Part shown: positions 39,141 to 48,669 of the stretch, in pieces
Numbering within the stretch: position 1 is the first letter of the stretch
Layout of the letters: every line of letters begins with the position of its first letter
Assembly: GCA_031274995.1 (NCBI GenBank)
Contig: JAISPJ010000033.1
Span: 1 to 64,000 of the forward strand
DNA from: Azoarcus sp.
GTDB taxonomy: Bacteria > Pseudomonadota > Gammaproteobacteria > Burkholderiales > Rhodocyclaceae
Direction of reading: 5' to 3'
DNA: 64,000 nt
Notes under the pieces: generated by a model
What the model was told of the DNA's origin: nothing
The model's database searches: none
The model's input: only the letters and a program-made list of their open reading frames with translations
Made by a program: the position numbers and the translations under genes

Positions 39141-39602
39141 TTACGCCCACCGGCGCACGCGCTTGGTATAGCCGTCATATTCCGCCCCGAAATGCGCACG
39201 AAGCGCTTTCTCTTCGGGAATTATTTGAAAGCGCGTCAAATACGCGACAAAGAGCGGCAGGAAGAGCCAGGCAGAAAGTTTGGCCAACAACAAAGCCCCC
39301 GCCGACAACATCAAGAACCCGCCCAAATACATGGGGTTGCGCGTATAGCCATAAATACCCGTGACCACCAGGGATGAAGCCGTCGAGGGCATGGTTGGAC
39401 TTAAAGAAGTTCGAGCCTTGAGAAACAGCCTTGCCCCTGTTGCGAGCAAGGAAAAGCCCAAAAGGAACAGGATCCCGAAACCTGTCCAACGCGCAATGCC
39501 GGATATGGGCAGCATGAGTACGGCCGGAGAAAACCACATACCCAAAAAACAGGCAAACCCAACCACCAAGGGTGGAATCTTCAGTTCAAGAAAAGACATC
39601 AT
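39141..39602 (-). CDS. Isoprenylcysteine carboxyl methyltransferase-family protein
   Basis: GIYGYTRNPMYLGGFLMLSAGALLLA; IIPEEKALRAHFGAEYDGYTKRVRRW. Confidence 0.88.
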   Translation of the reverse strand: MMSFLELKIPPLVVGFACFLGMWFSPAVLMLPISGIARWTGFGILFLLGFSLLATGARLFLKARTSLSPTMPSTASSLVVTGIYGYTRNPMYLGGFLMLSAGALLLAKLSAWLFLPLFVAYLTRFQIIPEEKALRAHFGAEYDGYTKRVRRWA

Positions 39603-39700
39603 GCGTTTCACAAGGCTCTCCGTCAGCGTGAGATCAGGGCGTTTTTGGTTCAAATCCGAACTGTATGGTCGAAAAAATTTTGCTCCTGCAACACATTTGC

Positions 39701-41233
39701 TCATCGTCCCGCAACCGGAATCTTCCCGATCTTTGCCTGCCATTCTTTTGGCCCGGTCTGGTGCACGCTGACACCGGCGGAGTCGACCGCCACCGTTACG
39801 GGCATGTCTTCGACGGTGAATTCGTAGATGGCTTCCATGCCGAGATCGGCAAAGGCGACGACCTTTGCGGCTTTGATGGCCTTGGAGACGAGATAGGCCG
39901 CGCCGCCCACGGCCATGAGGTAGGCGGACCGGTTGTCGCGGATGGCTTCGATGGCGGCAGGGCCGCGTTCGGATTTGCCGATCATGGTGATGAGGCCGGT
40001 CTTCTCCAGCATCATGCGGGTAAATTTGTCCATCCGCGTGGCGGTGGTCGGGCCTGCAGGGCCGACGACTTCATCGCGCACGGGGTCGACCGGGCCGACG
40101 TAATAGATGGCGCGGTTGGTGAAGTCGACGGGCAGTGTTTCGCCCCTGGCGAGCATGTCCTGGATGCGTTTGTGCGCGGCGTCGCGCCCGGTGAGCATCC
40201 TGCCGTTCAGCAGCAGCGATTGGCCGGGTTTCCATGCGGCGACTTCTTCTTTCGTCAGGGTGTCGAGATTGACGCGGGTGGCAGATTGGGTGTCGGGTTT
40301 CCAGGTGATTTGCGGCCAGTCTTCGAGTTTCGGCGGGGTGAGGACGGCCGGCCCGGTTCCGTCGAGGTGGAAGTGGACGTGCCGGGTGGCGGCGCAGTTG
40401 GGAATCATCGCCACGGGCTTGGAGGCGGCGTGCGTGGGGTAGTCGAGCACTTTCACGTCGACCACGGCGGTCAGGCCGCCCAAGCCCTGCGCACCGATGC
40501 CAAGGGCATTTACTTTTTCCATCAGTTCGAGCCGGAGTTCTTCGGCACGGGAAAGCGTTGCGCCGCTGGCTGCTTTTTCGCGCAAAAGGTGGATATCGAC
40601 CGGAGCCATCAGGGATTCCTTGGCAAGAAGCACGGCTTTTTCCGGTGTGCCGCCGATGCCTACCCCAAGGATGCCCGGCGGGCACCAGCCCGCGCCCATC
40701 GCGGGGACGGTCTTGAGTACCCAGTCGACGATGTCGTCGGACGGGTTGAGCATGGCGACCTTGGTCTTGTTCTCGGAGCCGCCCCCCTTGGCCGCGCAGA
40801 TCACTTCCAGATGGTTGCCGGGAACGATTTCGTAATGGACGATTGCCGGGGTGTTGTCGCGGCTGTTCTGGCGTTTGCCCGCCGGGTCGAGCAGTACGGA
40901 GGCGCGCAGTTTGTTGTCCGGGTCGTTGTAGGCGCGGCGCACGCCTTCGTCGACCATCTCCTGCACGCTGCGTTGTGTTTGCCATTGAACGTTCATGCCC
41001 ACCTTAAGGAAGACGACGGCAATTCCGGTGTCCTGGCAAATCGGACGGCGGCCCTCCGCGCTCATGCGGGAGTTGGTGAGTATCTGGGCAATGGCGTCTT
41101 TCGCCGCAGGGTTTTCTTCACGCGCCCAGGCTTCGCCGAGCGCCTGGACGAAGTCGAGTGGGTGATAGCAACTGATGAACTGGAAGGCGTCGGCGATGGA
41201 CTGAATGAAGTCTTCTTCGCGGATGGTGGTCAT
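39701..41233 (-). CDS. Fumarate hydratase class I
   Basis: 510 aa; RRPICQDTGIAVVFLKVG, GAGWCPPGILGVGIGGTPEKAVLLAKESL. Confidence 0.94.
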   Translation of the reverse strand: MTTIREEDFIQSIADAFQFISCYHPLDFVQALGEAWAREENPAAKDAIAQILTNSRMSAEGRRPICQDTGIAVVFLKVGMNVQWQTQRSVQEMVDEGVRRAYNDPDNKLRASVLLDPAGKRQNSRDNTPAIVHYEIVPGNHLEVICAAKGGGSENKTKVAMLNPSDDIVDWVLKTVPAMGAGWCPPGILGVGIGGTPEKAVLLAKESLMAPVDIHLLREKAASGATLSRAEELRLELMEKVNALGIGAQGLGGLTAVVDVKVLDYPTHAASKPVAMIPNCAATRHVHFHLDGTGPAVLTPPKLEDWPQITWKPDTQSATRVNLDTLTKEEVAAWKPGQSLLLNGRMLTGRDAAHKRIQDMLARGETLPVDFTNRAIYYVGPVDPVRDEVVGPAGPTTATRMDKFTRMMLEKTGLITMIGKSERGPAAIEAIRDNRSAYLMAVGGAAYLVSKAIKAAKVVAFADLGMEAIYEFTVEDMPVTVAVDSAGVSVHQTGPKEWQAKIGKIPVAGR

Positions 41234-41355
41234 GGGGGTCTCCTCCTGTGTGGCGGTCGAGTTTCAATCTCAAACAAAAAATTCTACAACGATTACCCCG
41301 CGCGGTTTCGGGTGGGTGTTTTGGGCTGTGGCGGGGCTTTGCTATCATTCGTCCG

Positions 41356-42192
41356 ATGAATGCAGACCTCCATTGCCATTCCGTTGTTTCGGACGGTTGC
41401 CTTGAACCGGCAACCCTTGTGCGCAGGGCGCATATTAATGGCATTTCATTGTTTTCCCTCACCGATCACGATGAACTGGGCGGCACTGCGGAAGCAGCGC
41501 GCGAGGCGGCAGCGTTGGGCGTGCGCTTTGTGCCGGGGGTCGAAATCTCGGTGACGTATCGGGATGTGGCGGTGCATGTGGTGGGGCTGGGAGTCGATCC
41601 TGAAAACCCGGCGCTCCAGGCGGGTCTTGAGCGTGTGCGCGCGGGACGTGAGGAACGGGCGCGGCGCATGGCGGACGCGCTGGCGCGGGTGGGGCTGGGC
41701 GGGGCGCTCGCCGGGGCGAGGCGTTTTGCGCGCAATCCGTCGATGATCGGGCGGGCGCACTTTGCCCGGCATCTGGTGGCGAGCGGGGTCATGCCGGATG
41801 TGCGGACGGTGTTCAATCATTATCTTTCGCACGGCAAACCCGGTTTTGTTCCGCTCCGTTGGGCCGATCTGGAAGAGGCGGTGGACTGGATACGGGGCGC
41901 GGGCGGCATCGCGGTGATGGCGCACCCGGCGCGGTATTGCCAACGGCTTTCAACGGCGGCGTTCGATCTGTTGTTTGATGTTTTCATGGCTGCCGGCGGC
42001 GAAGCCGTAGAGGTAGTGGCCGGGGCGCACAGCCCGGAAGAGGCTGGGCGTTTTGCCACCGTTGCCCGGCGGCGGGGTTTGCTGGCGTCGGTCGGTTCGG
42101 ATTTTCATGAAGAAGGCGAAAGCCCGGTCGATGTCGGGCGCTGCAATCCGTTGCCACCGGATCTGGAGCCGGTCTGGTCCCGTCTGGTCTGA
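41356..42192 (+). CDS. PHP-domain phosphatase (RNase AM/TrpH-like)
   Basis: MNADLHCHSVVSDGCLEPATLVRRAHINGISLFSLTDHDELGG, GSDFHEEGE. Confidence 0.93.
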   Translation: MNADLHCHSVVSDGCLEPATLVRRAHINGISLFSLTDHDELGGTAEAAREAAALGVRFVPGVEISVTYRDVAVHVVGLGVDPENPALQAGLERVRAGREERARRMADALARVGLGGALAGARRFARNPSMIGRAHFARHLVASGVMPDVRTVFNHYLSHGKPGFVPLRWADLEEAVDWIRGAGGIAVMAHPARYCQRLSTAAFDLLFDVFMAAGGEAVEVVAGAHSPEEAGRFATVARRRGLLASVGSDFHEEGESPVDVGRCNPLPPDLEPVWSRLV

Positions 42193-42199
42193 GAGAAAC

Positions 42200-42835
42200 A
42201 TGGCCCAGTTTTTTTCTCTCGTTCCCGAATCGCCTCAGCCACGATTGATACGGCAGGCGGCGAACATCGTCCGCGGGGGCGGGTTGATTGCGTTCCCGAC
42301 GGATTCCGCGTATGCGCTGGGCGGCCATTTGGGAGATGCGGCGCTGCTTGATCGCATCCGCCGTTTGCGCGAGGTGGACCTGCGGCACCAGTTTACGCTG
42401 TTGTGCCGTGACCTGTCGGAAATTGCGAACTTTGCCCGGGTTGACAATGTGCAGTATCGGATACTGAAGGCAAACACGCCCGGCCCGTTCTCGTTCATTC
42501 TTGAAGCCACGCGCGAATTGCCACGCCGGGTACTGCATCCGAAGCGCAAGACGATCGGCATCCGCGTGCCGGAGCATCCGGTGGTGGGGGCGTTGCTGGA
42601 GGAGCTTGGCGAGCCGTTGCTGTCTTCAACCTTGCTGTTGCCGGGAGAGGAAACGCCCCTCACGGATGCTTGGGAAATCCGCGAACGGCTGGAGAAAGAG
42701 CTCGATCTGGTGATCGAGGCCGGTGGCTGCCGTCCCGAGGCGACGACGGTGATTGACCTTTCGAACGGCACGCCGGTATTGCTGCGGAAGGGGTGCGGTA
42801 GCCTGGAACCCTTCGGGTTGGCCGCGAGCTGTTAA
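42200..42835 (+). CDS. YciO/YrdC-family protein
   Basis: GGGLIAFPTDSAYALGGHLGD, GPFSFILEAT, RKTIGIRVPEHPV. Confidence 0.92.
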   Translation: MAQFFSLVPESPQPRLIRQAANIVRGGGLIAFPTDSAYALGGHLGDAALLDRIRRLREVDLRHQFTLLCRDLSEIANFARVDNVQYRILKANTPGPFSFILEATRELPRRVLHPKRKTIGIRVPEHPVVGALLEELGEPLLSSTLLLPGEETPLTDAWEIRERLEKELDLVIEAGGCRPEATTVIDLSNGTPVLLRKGCGSLEPFGLAASC

Positions 42836-42850
42836 GAAAACGGGGACGGA

Positions 42851-43495
42851 ATGGCTGAAATCATCAGGGATGTCATGATCTGGGCCGTGCCGGTGATTCT
42901 GGCGATCACCGTGCATGAAGCGGCGCACGGGTACGTGGCGCGCTATTTTGGCGATCCGACCGCCGAGCAGGCCGGACGCATTTCGCTTGACCCGTTTCGC
43001 CATATCGACCCGGTGGGCACGGTGATCGTGCCTCTGTGCATTTTTGTGTTTTCCTACATGGCAGGCACCCCGTGGACGTTCGGTTGGGCGAAACCGGTTC
43101 CGGTCGATTTCAGACGCTTGCGCAAACCCAAAGCGGACATGCTTTGGGTGGCGGCAGCGGGTCCCTTTGCAAATTTTGTCATGGCGATAATATGGGCGAT
43201 GATCTTCGCGTTCATTGCGGGCAAAACGCCGCAATTCTTTATCTCGATGGCCGTTGCCGGGATGAAAATCAATGGCGCGTTGCTCTTCCTGAACCTGCTG
43301 CCAATTCCGCCGCTCGACGGCGGGCGTATCATGGTCAGCCTGCTGCCGAATCGTCTGGCCTGGAAATACGCGCGCATCGAGCCTTACGGTTTTCTTATTT
43401 TGATTGCCCTGATCGCAACCAAAAAACTGGGTGTCATCCTTTGGCCGTTACTGGACGGTTTTTTGCTCGGGTTGCTGAAGTTGTTCGGGCACTGA
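42851..43495 (+). CDS. Site-2 protease-family (M50) membrane metalloprotease
   Basis: HEAAHGYVARYFGDPTAEQAGRISLDPFRHID; NLLPIPPLDGGRI. Confidence 0.93.
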   Translation: MAEIIRDVMIWAVPVILAITVHEAAHGYVARYFGDPTAEQAGRISLDPFRHIDPVGTVIVPLCIFVFSYMAGTPWTFGWAKPVPVDFRRLRKPKADMLWVAAAGPFANFVMAIIWAMIFAFIAGKTPQFFISMAVAGMKINGALLFLNLLPIPPLDGGRIMVSLLPNRLAWKYARIEPYGFLILIALIATKKLGVILWPLLDGFLLGLLKLFGH

Positions 43496-43502
43496 GACGA
43501 TC

Positions 43503-44345
43503 ATGATGGAAAGCCGGAACCTGACGGAAGAAACCTGCACGGTTTCGCATGTGGAGGATGAAGCGGCGAACGATGCGCTGGCGCGACTCTACGGCGAACC
43601 GATGCTGGAGATGCCGAAGGATTTGTACATCCCTCCCGATGCGCTGCGCGTGTTCCTGGAAGCTTTCGAGGGACCGCTCGATTTGCTGCTCTATCTCATC
43701 CGCCGCGCCAATATCAACGTGCTCGACATCCCGATGGCCCCGCTGACCGTGCAGTACCTTGAATACGTTGAGGCCATGCGCGCGAGCAATCTGGAACTGG
43801 CTGCGGAGTATTTGCTGATGGCCGCGATGCTGCTGGAAATCAAATCGCGGATGCTGCTGCCACGCCTGCCGCGCGAGGAAGCCATCGAGACCGACCCCAG
43901 GGTTGAACTGGTGCGCAGGCTGCTCGAATACGAACAGTCCAGGCTTGCCGCGGCGCGGCTCGATGCTTTGCCCAGGATGGGGCGTGATTTCGAGGGCGTG
44001 GGCGTGTTCGTGACGGAAAAGATTGTCGAGCGCCTGCCGGAGGTGAGCCTGCATGATTTGCAACTGGCCTGGTTACGGCTGATGAAGCGGGCGCGGCTTG
44101 TGCGGCATCATCGGATCGAACGTGAGACATTGTCGGTACGCGAGCACATGACGCTCATCCTGAGAAAACTGCATGGCGGCGCGTTTGTCGTTTTCGATAT
44201 GCTGTTCGATGTGGAAAAAGGACCGGCCGGACTGGTGGTGAGTTTTCTCGCCATGCTGGAACTGGTCAAGGAGACCTTGGTGGTCGTCACCCAGAACGAG
44301 GCGTTTGCGCCGATTTACGTCAAGCTGGCCGATAGTGGGCACTGA
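43503..44345 (+). CDS. scpA: Segregation and condensation protein A
   Basis: [34 protein letters not shown]. Confidence 0.95.
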   Translation: MMESRNLTEETCTVSHVEDEAANDALARLYGEPMLEMPKDLYIPPDALRVFLEAFEGPLDLLLYLIRRANINVLDIPMAPLTVQYLEYVEAMRASNLELAAEYLLMAAMLLEIKSRMLLPRLPREEAIETDPRVELVRRLLEYEQSRLAAARLDALPRMGRDFEGVGVFVTEKIVERLPEVSLHDLQLAWLRLMKRARLVRHHRIERETLSVREHMTLILRKLHGGAFVVFDMLFDVEKGPAGLVVSFLAMLELVKETLVVVTQNEAFAPIYVKLADSGH

Positions 44346-44931
44346 AGAAAATACCCCGGCGGCGGTCAAGCGCATTCTCGAAGCGGCGCTCTTTGCCAGT
44401 GCCGTGCCGCAGCCGGTGGGTGTCTTGCGCCAGTTGTTCGAGCAAGACCCCGGCCCCGAGGCCGTGCGCCGCCTGCTCGACGAACTGCGTGCGGATTGGG
44501 ATGCGGCAGGGCGGGGCGTGGAACTCGTGCAAACGGCCAGCGGCTGGCGCTTTCAGACCCGGGCTGAGTTGCAACCTTGGCTGGACAGGCTGAAGAACGA
44601 AAAACCGCCGCGTTATTCGAGGGCGGTCATGGAAACGCTGGCGATTATCGCTTATCGTCAACCGGTCACGCGAGGCGGTATCGAGGAGATTCGCGGCGTG
44701 GCTGTCTCGCCCACCGTGCTCAAGACATTGGAGTCGCGTGGCTGGATCGATATTGTGGGTCATCGTGACACACCGGGGCGTCCGGCGCTTTTCGCCACTA
44801 CTAGGCGTTTTCTCGACGACATGGGCCTGCGCAGCCTGACCGAATTGCCTGCCTTGCCTGAAATTGAAAGGATGATGGAACTTGTCGACACCACGCATTT
44901 CGAGGCGGACGCCCCTGCGGCCGCCGAATAA
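44335..44931 (+). CDS. scpB: Segregation and condensation protein B
   Basis: [42 protein letters not shown] start overlapping scpA stop. Confidence 0.95.
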   Translation: MGTEENTPAAVKRILEAALFASAVPQPVGVLRQLFEQDPGPEAVRRLLDELRADWDAAGRGVELVQTASGWRFQTRAELQPWLDRLKNEKPPRYSRAVMETLAIIAYRQPVTRGGIEEIRGVAVSPTVLKTLESRGWIDIVGHRDTPGRPALFATTRRFLDDMGLRSLTELPALPEIERMMELVDTTHFEADAPAAAE

Positions 44932-45853
44932 AAGTAAGGCCCAATTCGTTTGGCCTGACAGGCAGGATTCGAAGCCGGGCAGCCTGGATGACGATACGCG
45001 CGGCAAACCGGGCGGGCGGCTCAATCGTCGCGGGACGCAAATTCCGCGCGATGGCGGCGGTGAGCCGGAACGGCTGCAAAAGGCGCTTGCCCGCGCTGGC
45101 GTGGCCTCGCGCCGTCAGATCGAGGAATGGGTAGAGGAAGGCCGTATTCTGGTCAACGATCAGCCAGCCAGCCTCGGCCAGAAAATCGGCAAAGGGGACA
45201 GGGTAAAACTCAATGGCCGCCTGATTCGGCTGCGCTTCGACGCACGCTCACCGAGGGTCTTGATCTACCACAAGCCCGAAGGCGAGATCGTTTCCCGAAG
45301 CGACCCACAGGACCGCCCCTCGGTGTTCGAACGCCTGCCCGTCCTGCGGCGCGGGCGCTGGCTCGCCATCGGGCGGCTGGATTTCAACACGTCCGGGCTG
45401 CTGCTCTTCACTGACGACGGCAACCTTGCCAACCGGATGATGCACCCGCGCTACGGGTTCGAGCGCGAATACGCGGTGAGGCTTCTTGGTGAGCTTGGCG
45501 ACGAACAAATCCGGGCGCTGACCGAAGGCATCGTGCTCGAAGACGGCCCTGCCCGTTTCAGTTCCCTGCGTGCCGAGGGAGGGGAGGGAGCAAACCGCTG
45601 GTACAGGGTCGTCCTCCCGGAAGGCCGCAATCGCGAAGTGCGCCGCATGTTCGAGTCCGTAGGTTTTACCGTGAGCCGGTTGATGAGGGTGCGCTATGGC
45701 CCGGTTGAACTGCCGCCCAGGCTCAAGCGCGGCATGTGGATGGAAATGCCGGAAGCCGACGCCTGCCGCCTGGCGGGCCTGCCCGTGCCGCAAAAGAGTG
45801 GGGCTGAGAAGGAGCGTCCGCCCAAATTGCGGCGGACGATGGTGAGAAAGTAA
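44882..45853 (+). CDS. rluB: 23S rRNA pseudouridine synthase B
   Basis: S4-like [46 protein letters not shown]. Confidence 0.92.
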   Translation: MSTPRISRRTPLRPPNKSKAQFVWPDRQDSKPGSLDDDTRGKPGGRLNRRGTQIPRDGGGEPERLQKALARAGVASRRQIEEWVEEGRILVNDQPASLGQKIGKGDRVKLNGRLIRLRFDARSPRVLIYHKPEGEIVSRSDPQDRPSVFERLPVLRRGRWLAIGRLDFNTSGLLLFTDDGNLANRMMHPRYGFEREYAVRLLGELGDEQIRALTEGIVLEDGPARFSSLRAEGGEGANRWYRVVLPEGRNREVRRMFESVGFTVSRLMRVRYGPVELPPRLKRGMWMEMPEADACRLAGLPVPQKSGAEKERPPKLRRTMVRK

Positions 45854-45878
45854 CAATAAAAGCCAAGGAAATCGGGTT

Positions 45879-46940
45879 TTATCTCAAAAGCATGCCTGCC
45901 TGGCTGGTATAGAGCCATTCCCCGTTGTGCCAGAATTGCGCCTTGCCATTTTCGTCGAAACGTAATTTTTCGTTGGGCGCGTCGAGGAAATACCAGGCAT
46001 TGGTGAGCACGTCAGGGGTGGTGGCAGAAGCATTATCGGCCGGCATCAGCGCTGTTGCGTTGAGGGCGACCTGAACCCCACCGCTGTTATATCTTGCCTG
46101 GACCGGCTTGACGAGGCGGGGGGGGATGATTTCCTTGCCGTTGCTGTCGTAATAGCCATATCTCCGGTTGAGGGCAACCAACAGCATGCGGGCATCGGTG
46201 GTCGAAAAAATGGCATCGAAAGCCGGAGGGATGATGATGTCGCCAGCGGTATTGATGACGCCCCATCTCTTGTTTACTTCGACTTTTGCCAATCCTTTCT
46301 GGAATTCAGTCGCCTTGTCGAAAACGGGTTTGATGATTGTCTCGCCACGAGGGGTGACGTAACCCCATTTCCCCTGGAGTTGCACTGCTGAAAGCTCGTC
46401 GCGCCAGAGCCCCGACACTGCGTCGAAATTGATGGGAACCGCGACCTGCCCCTGGGCGTTGAAGTAGCCCCATTTGTTGTGCAGTCTGACGGGAACCAGG
46501 CCGAAATCGAAATCTCCCACTTCGTCGAAGTGCAACGGAATGACTTCTTCGGCCTTGAGGTTGACATACCCCCATTTGCCGTTTCGGCTGACTTTTGCCA
46601 GACCGTTGTTTCCGAATTTCTCCGCGATATCAAATTTGGGCGCAATGATCGAGTCCTTGCTGCATTCCCCAAAGTTTAGCGAATAACCCCATTTGCCATC
46701 TTTGTTGCGGCTCCTGATCGTCTCAGGAACCAGTATCTTGGGGCACGATTCCATGCTTGGCGGCCAGGCGCGTTCAGCCCTGATGCATTGCTTTACCCTG
46801 TCGCAGTTCGTCTTGATGACGGATGGAGTTACCGACTCCATCCGGGACTGAACCCAGAAAATACCCGCCGCAGTGAGCAGCAGGACGCAAATGAGGATAG
46901 GTAAACGGTATTTCATCTTGAACACGAGCAAGCCATTCAT
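45879..46940 (-). CDS. WG-repeat protein
   Basis: Repeats such as NGKWGYVNLKAEEVIPLHFDEV, NKWGYFNAQGQVAVPINFDAV; N-terminal signal/anchor. Confidence 0.9.
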   Translation of the reverse strand: MNGLLVFKMKYRLPILICVLLLTAAGIFWVQSRMESVTPSVIKTNCDRVKQCIRAERAWPPSMESCPKILVPETIRSRNKDGKWGYSLNFGECSKDSIIAPKFDIAEKFGNNGLAKVSRNGKWGYVNLKAEEVIPLHFDEVGDFDFGLVPVRLHNKWGYFNAQGQVAVPINFDAVSGLWRDELSAVQLQGKWGYVTPRGETIIKPVFDKATEFQKGLAKVEVNKRWGVINTAGDIIIPPAFDAIFSTTDARMLLVALNRRYGYYDSNGKEIIPPRLVKPVQARYNSGGVQVALNATALMPADNASATTPDVLTNAWYFLDAPNEKLRFDENGKAQFWHNGEWLYTSQAGMLLR

Positions 46941-47087
46941 GGCAGGAAGACACCTCTTCCCTCAAGATAAAACCACACAGCCCCCCAGCTTAGTTGCGGG
47001 GACAACTTTTATTTTGATTATTATATCACGACATTAACGTATCGAAACATCGTAATTATACGTATGTATGGTACTGTTTGCCTTGGA

Positions 47088-47115
47088 TTGATCCTATTTT
47101 ATAGGTACATATAAT
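47088..47115 (+). promoter_or_regulatory. Candidate sigma70 promoter upstream of hemE
   Basis: TTGATC-N16-TATAAT. Confidence 0.45.
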
Positions 47116-47170
47116 GTCCCGGTCAACTTTCCGGTAGCAGACAGGCGAGACAGGCGATAATGTTGCCTCC

Positions 47171-48280
47171 ATGCGTCCTTGCATGAATCCATTTTCTTCG
47201 GAGCCGACATTGAGCCGCCCCAAAAACGATACTTTGCTGCGTGCGCTGCTGCGCGAACCCACCGAATATACCCCTGTCTGGCTGATGCGCCAGGCGGGCC
47301 GCTACCTGCCCGAATACCGCGAAACCCGCAAGCGCGCGGGCAGTTTCCTCGGGCTGTGCAAGAACCCGTCACTGGCCTGCGAAGTCACCATGCAACCGCT
47401 GGCGCGTTTCGATCTGGATGCCGCCATTCTTTTCTCCGACATTCTGACCATCCCGGATGCGATGGGGCTCGGCCTGTATTTTGTTGAGGGCGAAGGCCCG
47501 AAATTCGAACGCCCGCTTACGCGGGAATGGGAAATACGCAATCTCTCCGTACCCGACCCCTATGCCGAACTGCGCTACATGACGGACGCGGTAACCGAAA
47601 TCCGTCGGGCGCTCGATGGCAGCGTGCCGTTGATCGGTTTTGTCGGCAGCCCTTGGACGCTCGCCTGCTATATGGTCGAGGGCGGGTCGAGCGATGACTA
47701 TCGTGCCGTCAAGACCCTGGCCTACACCCGTCCCGATCTCATGCATCACATCCTCGATGTCACCGCACGGGCCGTCACGGCTTGCCTGAATGCCCAGATC
47801 GAATCCGGGGCGCAGGCCGTGATGGTGTTCGATTCTTGGGGTGGCACGCTTTCCGATTCCGCTTGGCGCGAATTCTCTCTCGCTTATCTGCGGAAAATCG
47901 CCACGGGCCTCATCCGCGAGCGGGAAGGGCAGCGTGTGCCCGCCATCGTTTTCACCAAGGGAGGCGGCCTCTGGCTGGACGCGCTTGCCGACAGCGGGTT
48001 CGACGCGGTCGGGCTTGACTGGACGATGGATATCGGCCGCGCCCGTGAACAGGCAGGCAATCGTGTCGCGCTCCAGGGTAATATTGACCCCGCTGTCCTG
48101 TTTGCCACGCCGGAAGTGGTTGCCGCCGAAGCGCGCAAGGTGCTTGATGCCTTCGGTCCGCACCCGGGCCATGTGTTCAACCTGGGGCATGGCATCTCAC
48201 AGCATACGCCGCCCGAGAACGTCGTCGCGCTGGTTGACACCGTGCATGAGTACAGCCGAAAAGCAAACCGGAATACATGA
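47171..48280 (+). CDS. hemE: Uroporphyrinogen decarboxylase
   Basis: [47 protein letters not shown]. Confidence 0.98.
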   Translation: MRPCMNPFSSEPTLSRPKNDTLLRALLREPTEYTPVWLMRQAGRYLPEYRETRKRAGSFLGLCKNPSLACEVTMQPLARFDLDAAILFSDILTIPDAMGLGLYFVEGEGPKFERPLTREWEIRNLSVPDPYAELRYMTDAVTEIRRALDGSVPLIGFVGSPWTLACYMVEGGSSDDYRAVKTLAYTRPDLMHHILDVTARAVTACLNAQIESGAQAVMVFDSWGGTLSDSAWREFSLAYLRKIATGLIREREGQRVPAIVFTKGGGLWLDALADSGFDAVGLDWTMDIGRAREQAGNRVALQGNIDPAVLFATPEVVAAEARKVLDAFGPHPGHVFNLGHGISQHTPPENVVALVDTVHEYSRKANRNT

Positions 48281-48498
48281 AACACATAACAACTCGTGTA
48301 TCTCCCCGGCTGGGCGAGGGTTTGCAGTCTTGACTTATGCACACAATGGTTTTTTGTGCATTGCGCAAGAGGCTTATTGTAGGTGCGCTATAACATACTG
48401 ATTAATCAATAAGTTTTTTTGCCCTATCATGGAGCAAAACGTGGAGTTTGTCACAATGGTGCAGGATGCCGGACGCTGTACCAAGTTTTCCCACAAAG

Positions 48499-48507
48499 TT
48501 ATCCACA
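48499..48507. promoter_or_regulatory. Consensus DnaA box in hemE-priA intergenic region
   Basis: TTATCCACA exact 9-mer. Confidence 0.5.
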
Positions 48508-48669
48508 GCAATTGTGGGGAAACCGGAGACCCCTTTTTGCGGCAGAGGCTTACTTGGGTTTACGTGAATTGCCTTCAGGTTTTCCGGCTAACTCCTTGAA
48601 GTAAAAATGCCTCTCTGGAACAACTCCGGGTTTTTCGTAGCAAGCCCTTGTTCTTCTGCAACATTCGTC

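Noticed and set aside
39665-41359. 564-aa plus-strand ORF
   Set aside because: Antisense shadow of fumarate hydratase; composition typical of antisense GC-rich coding sequence.
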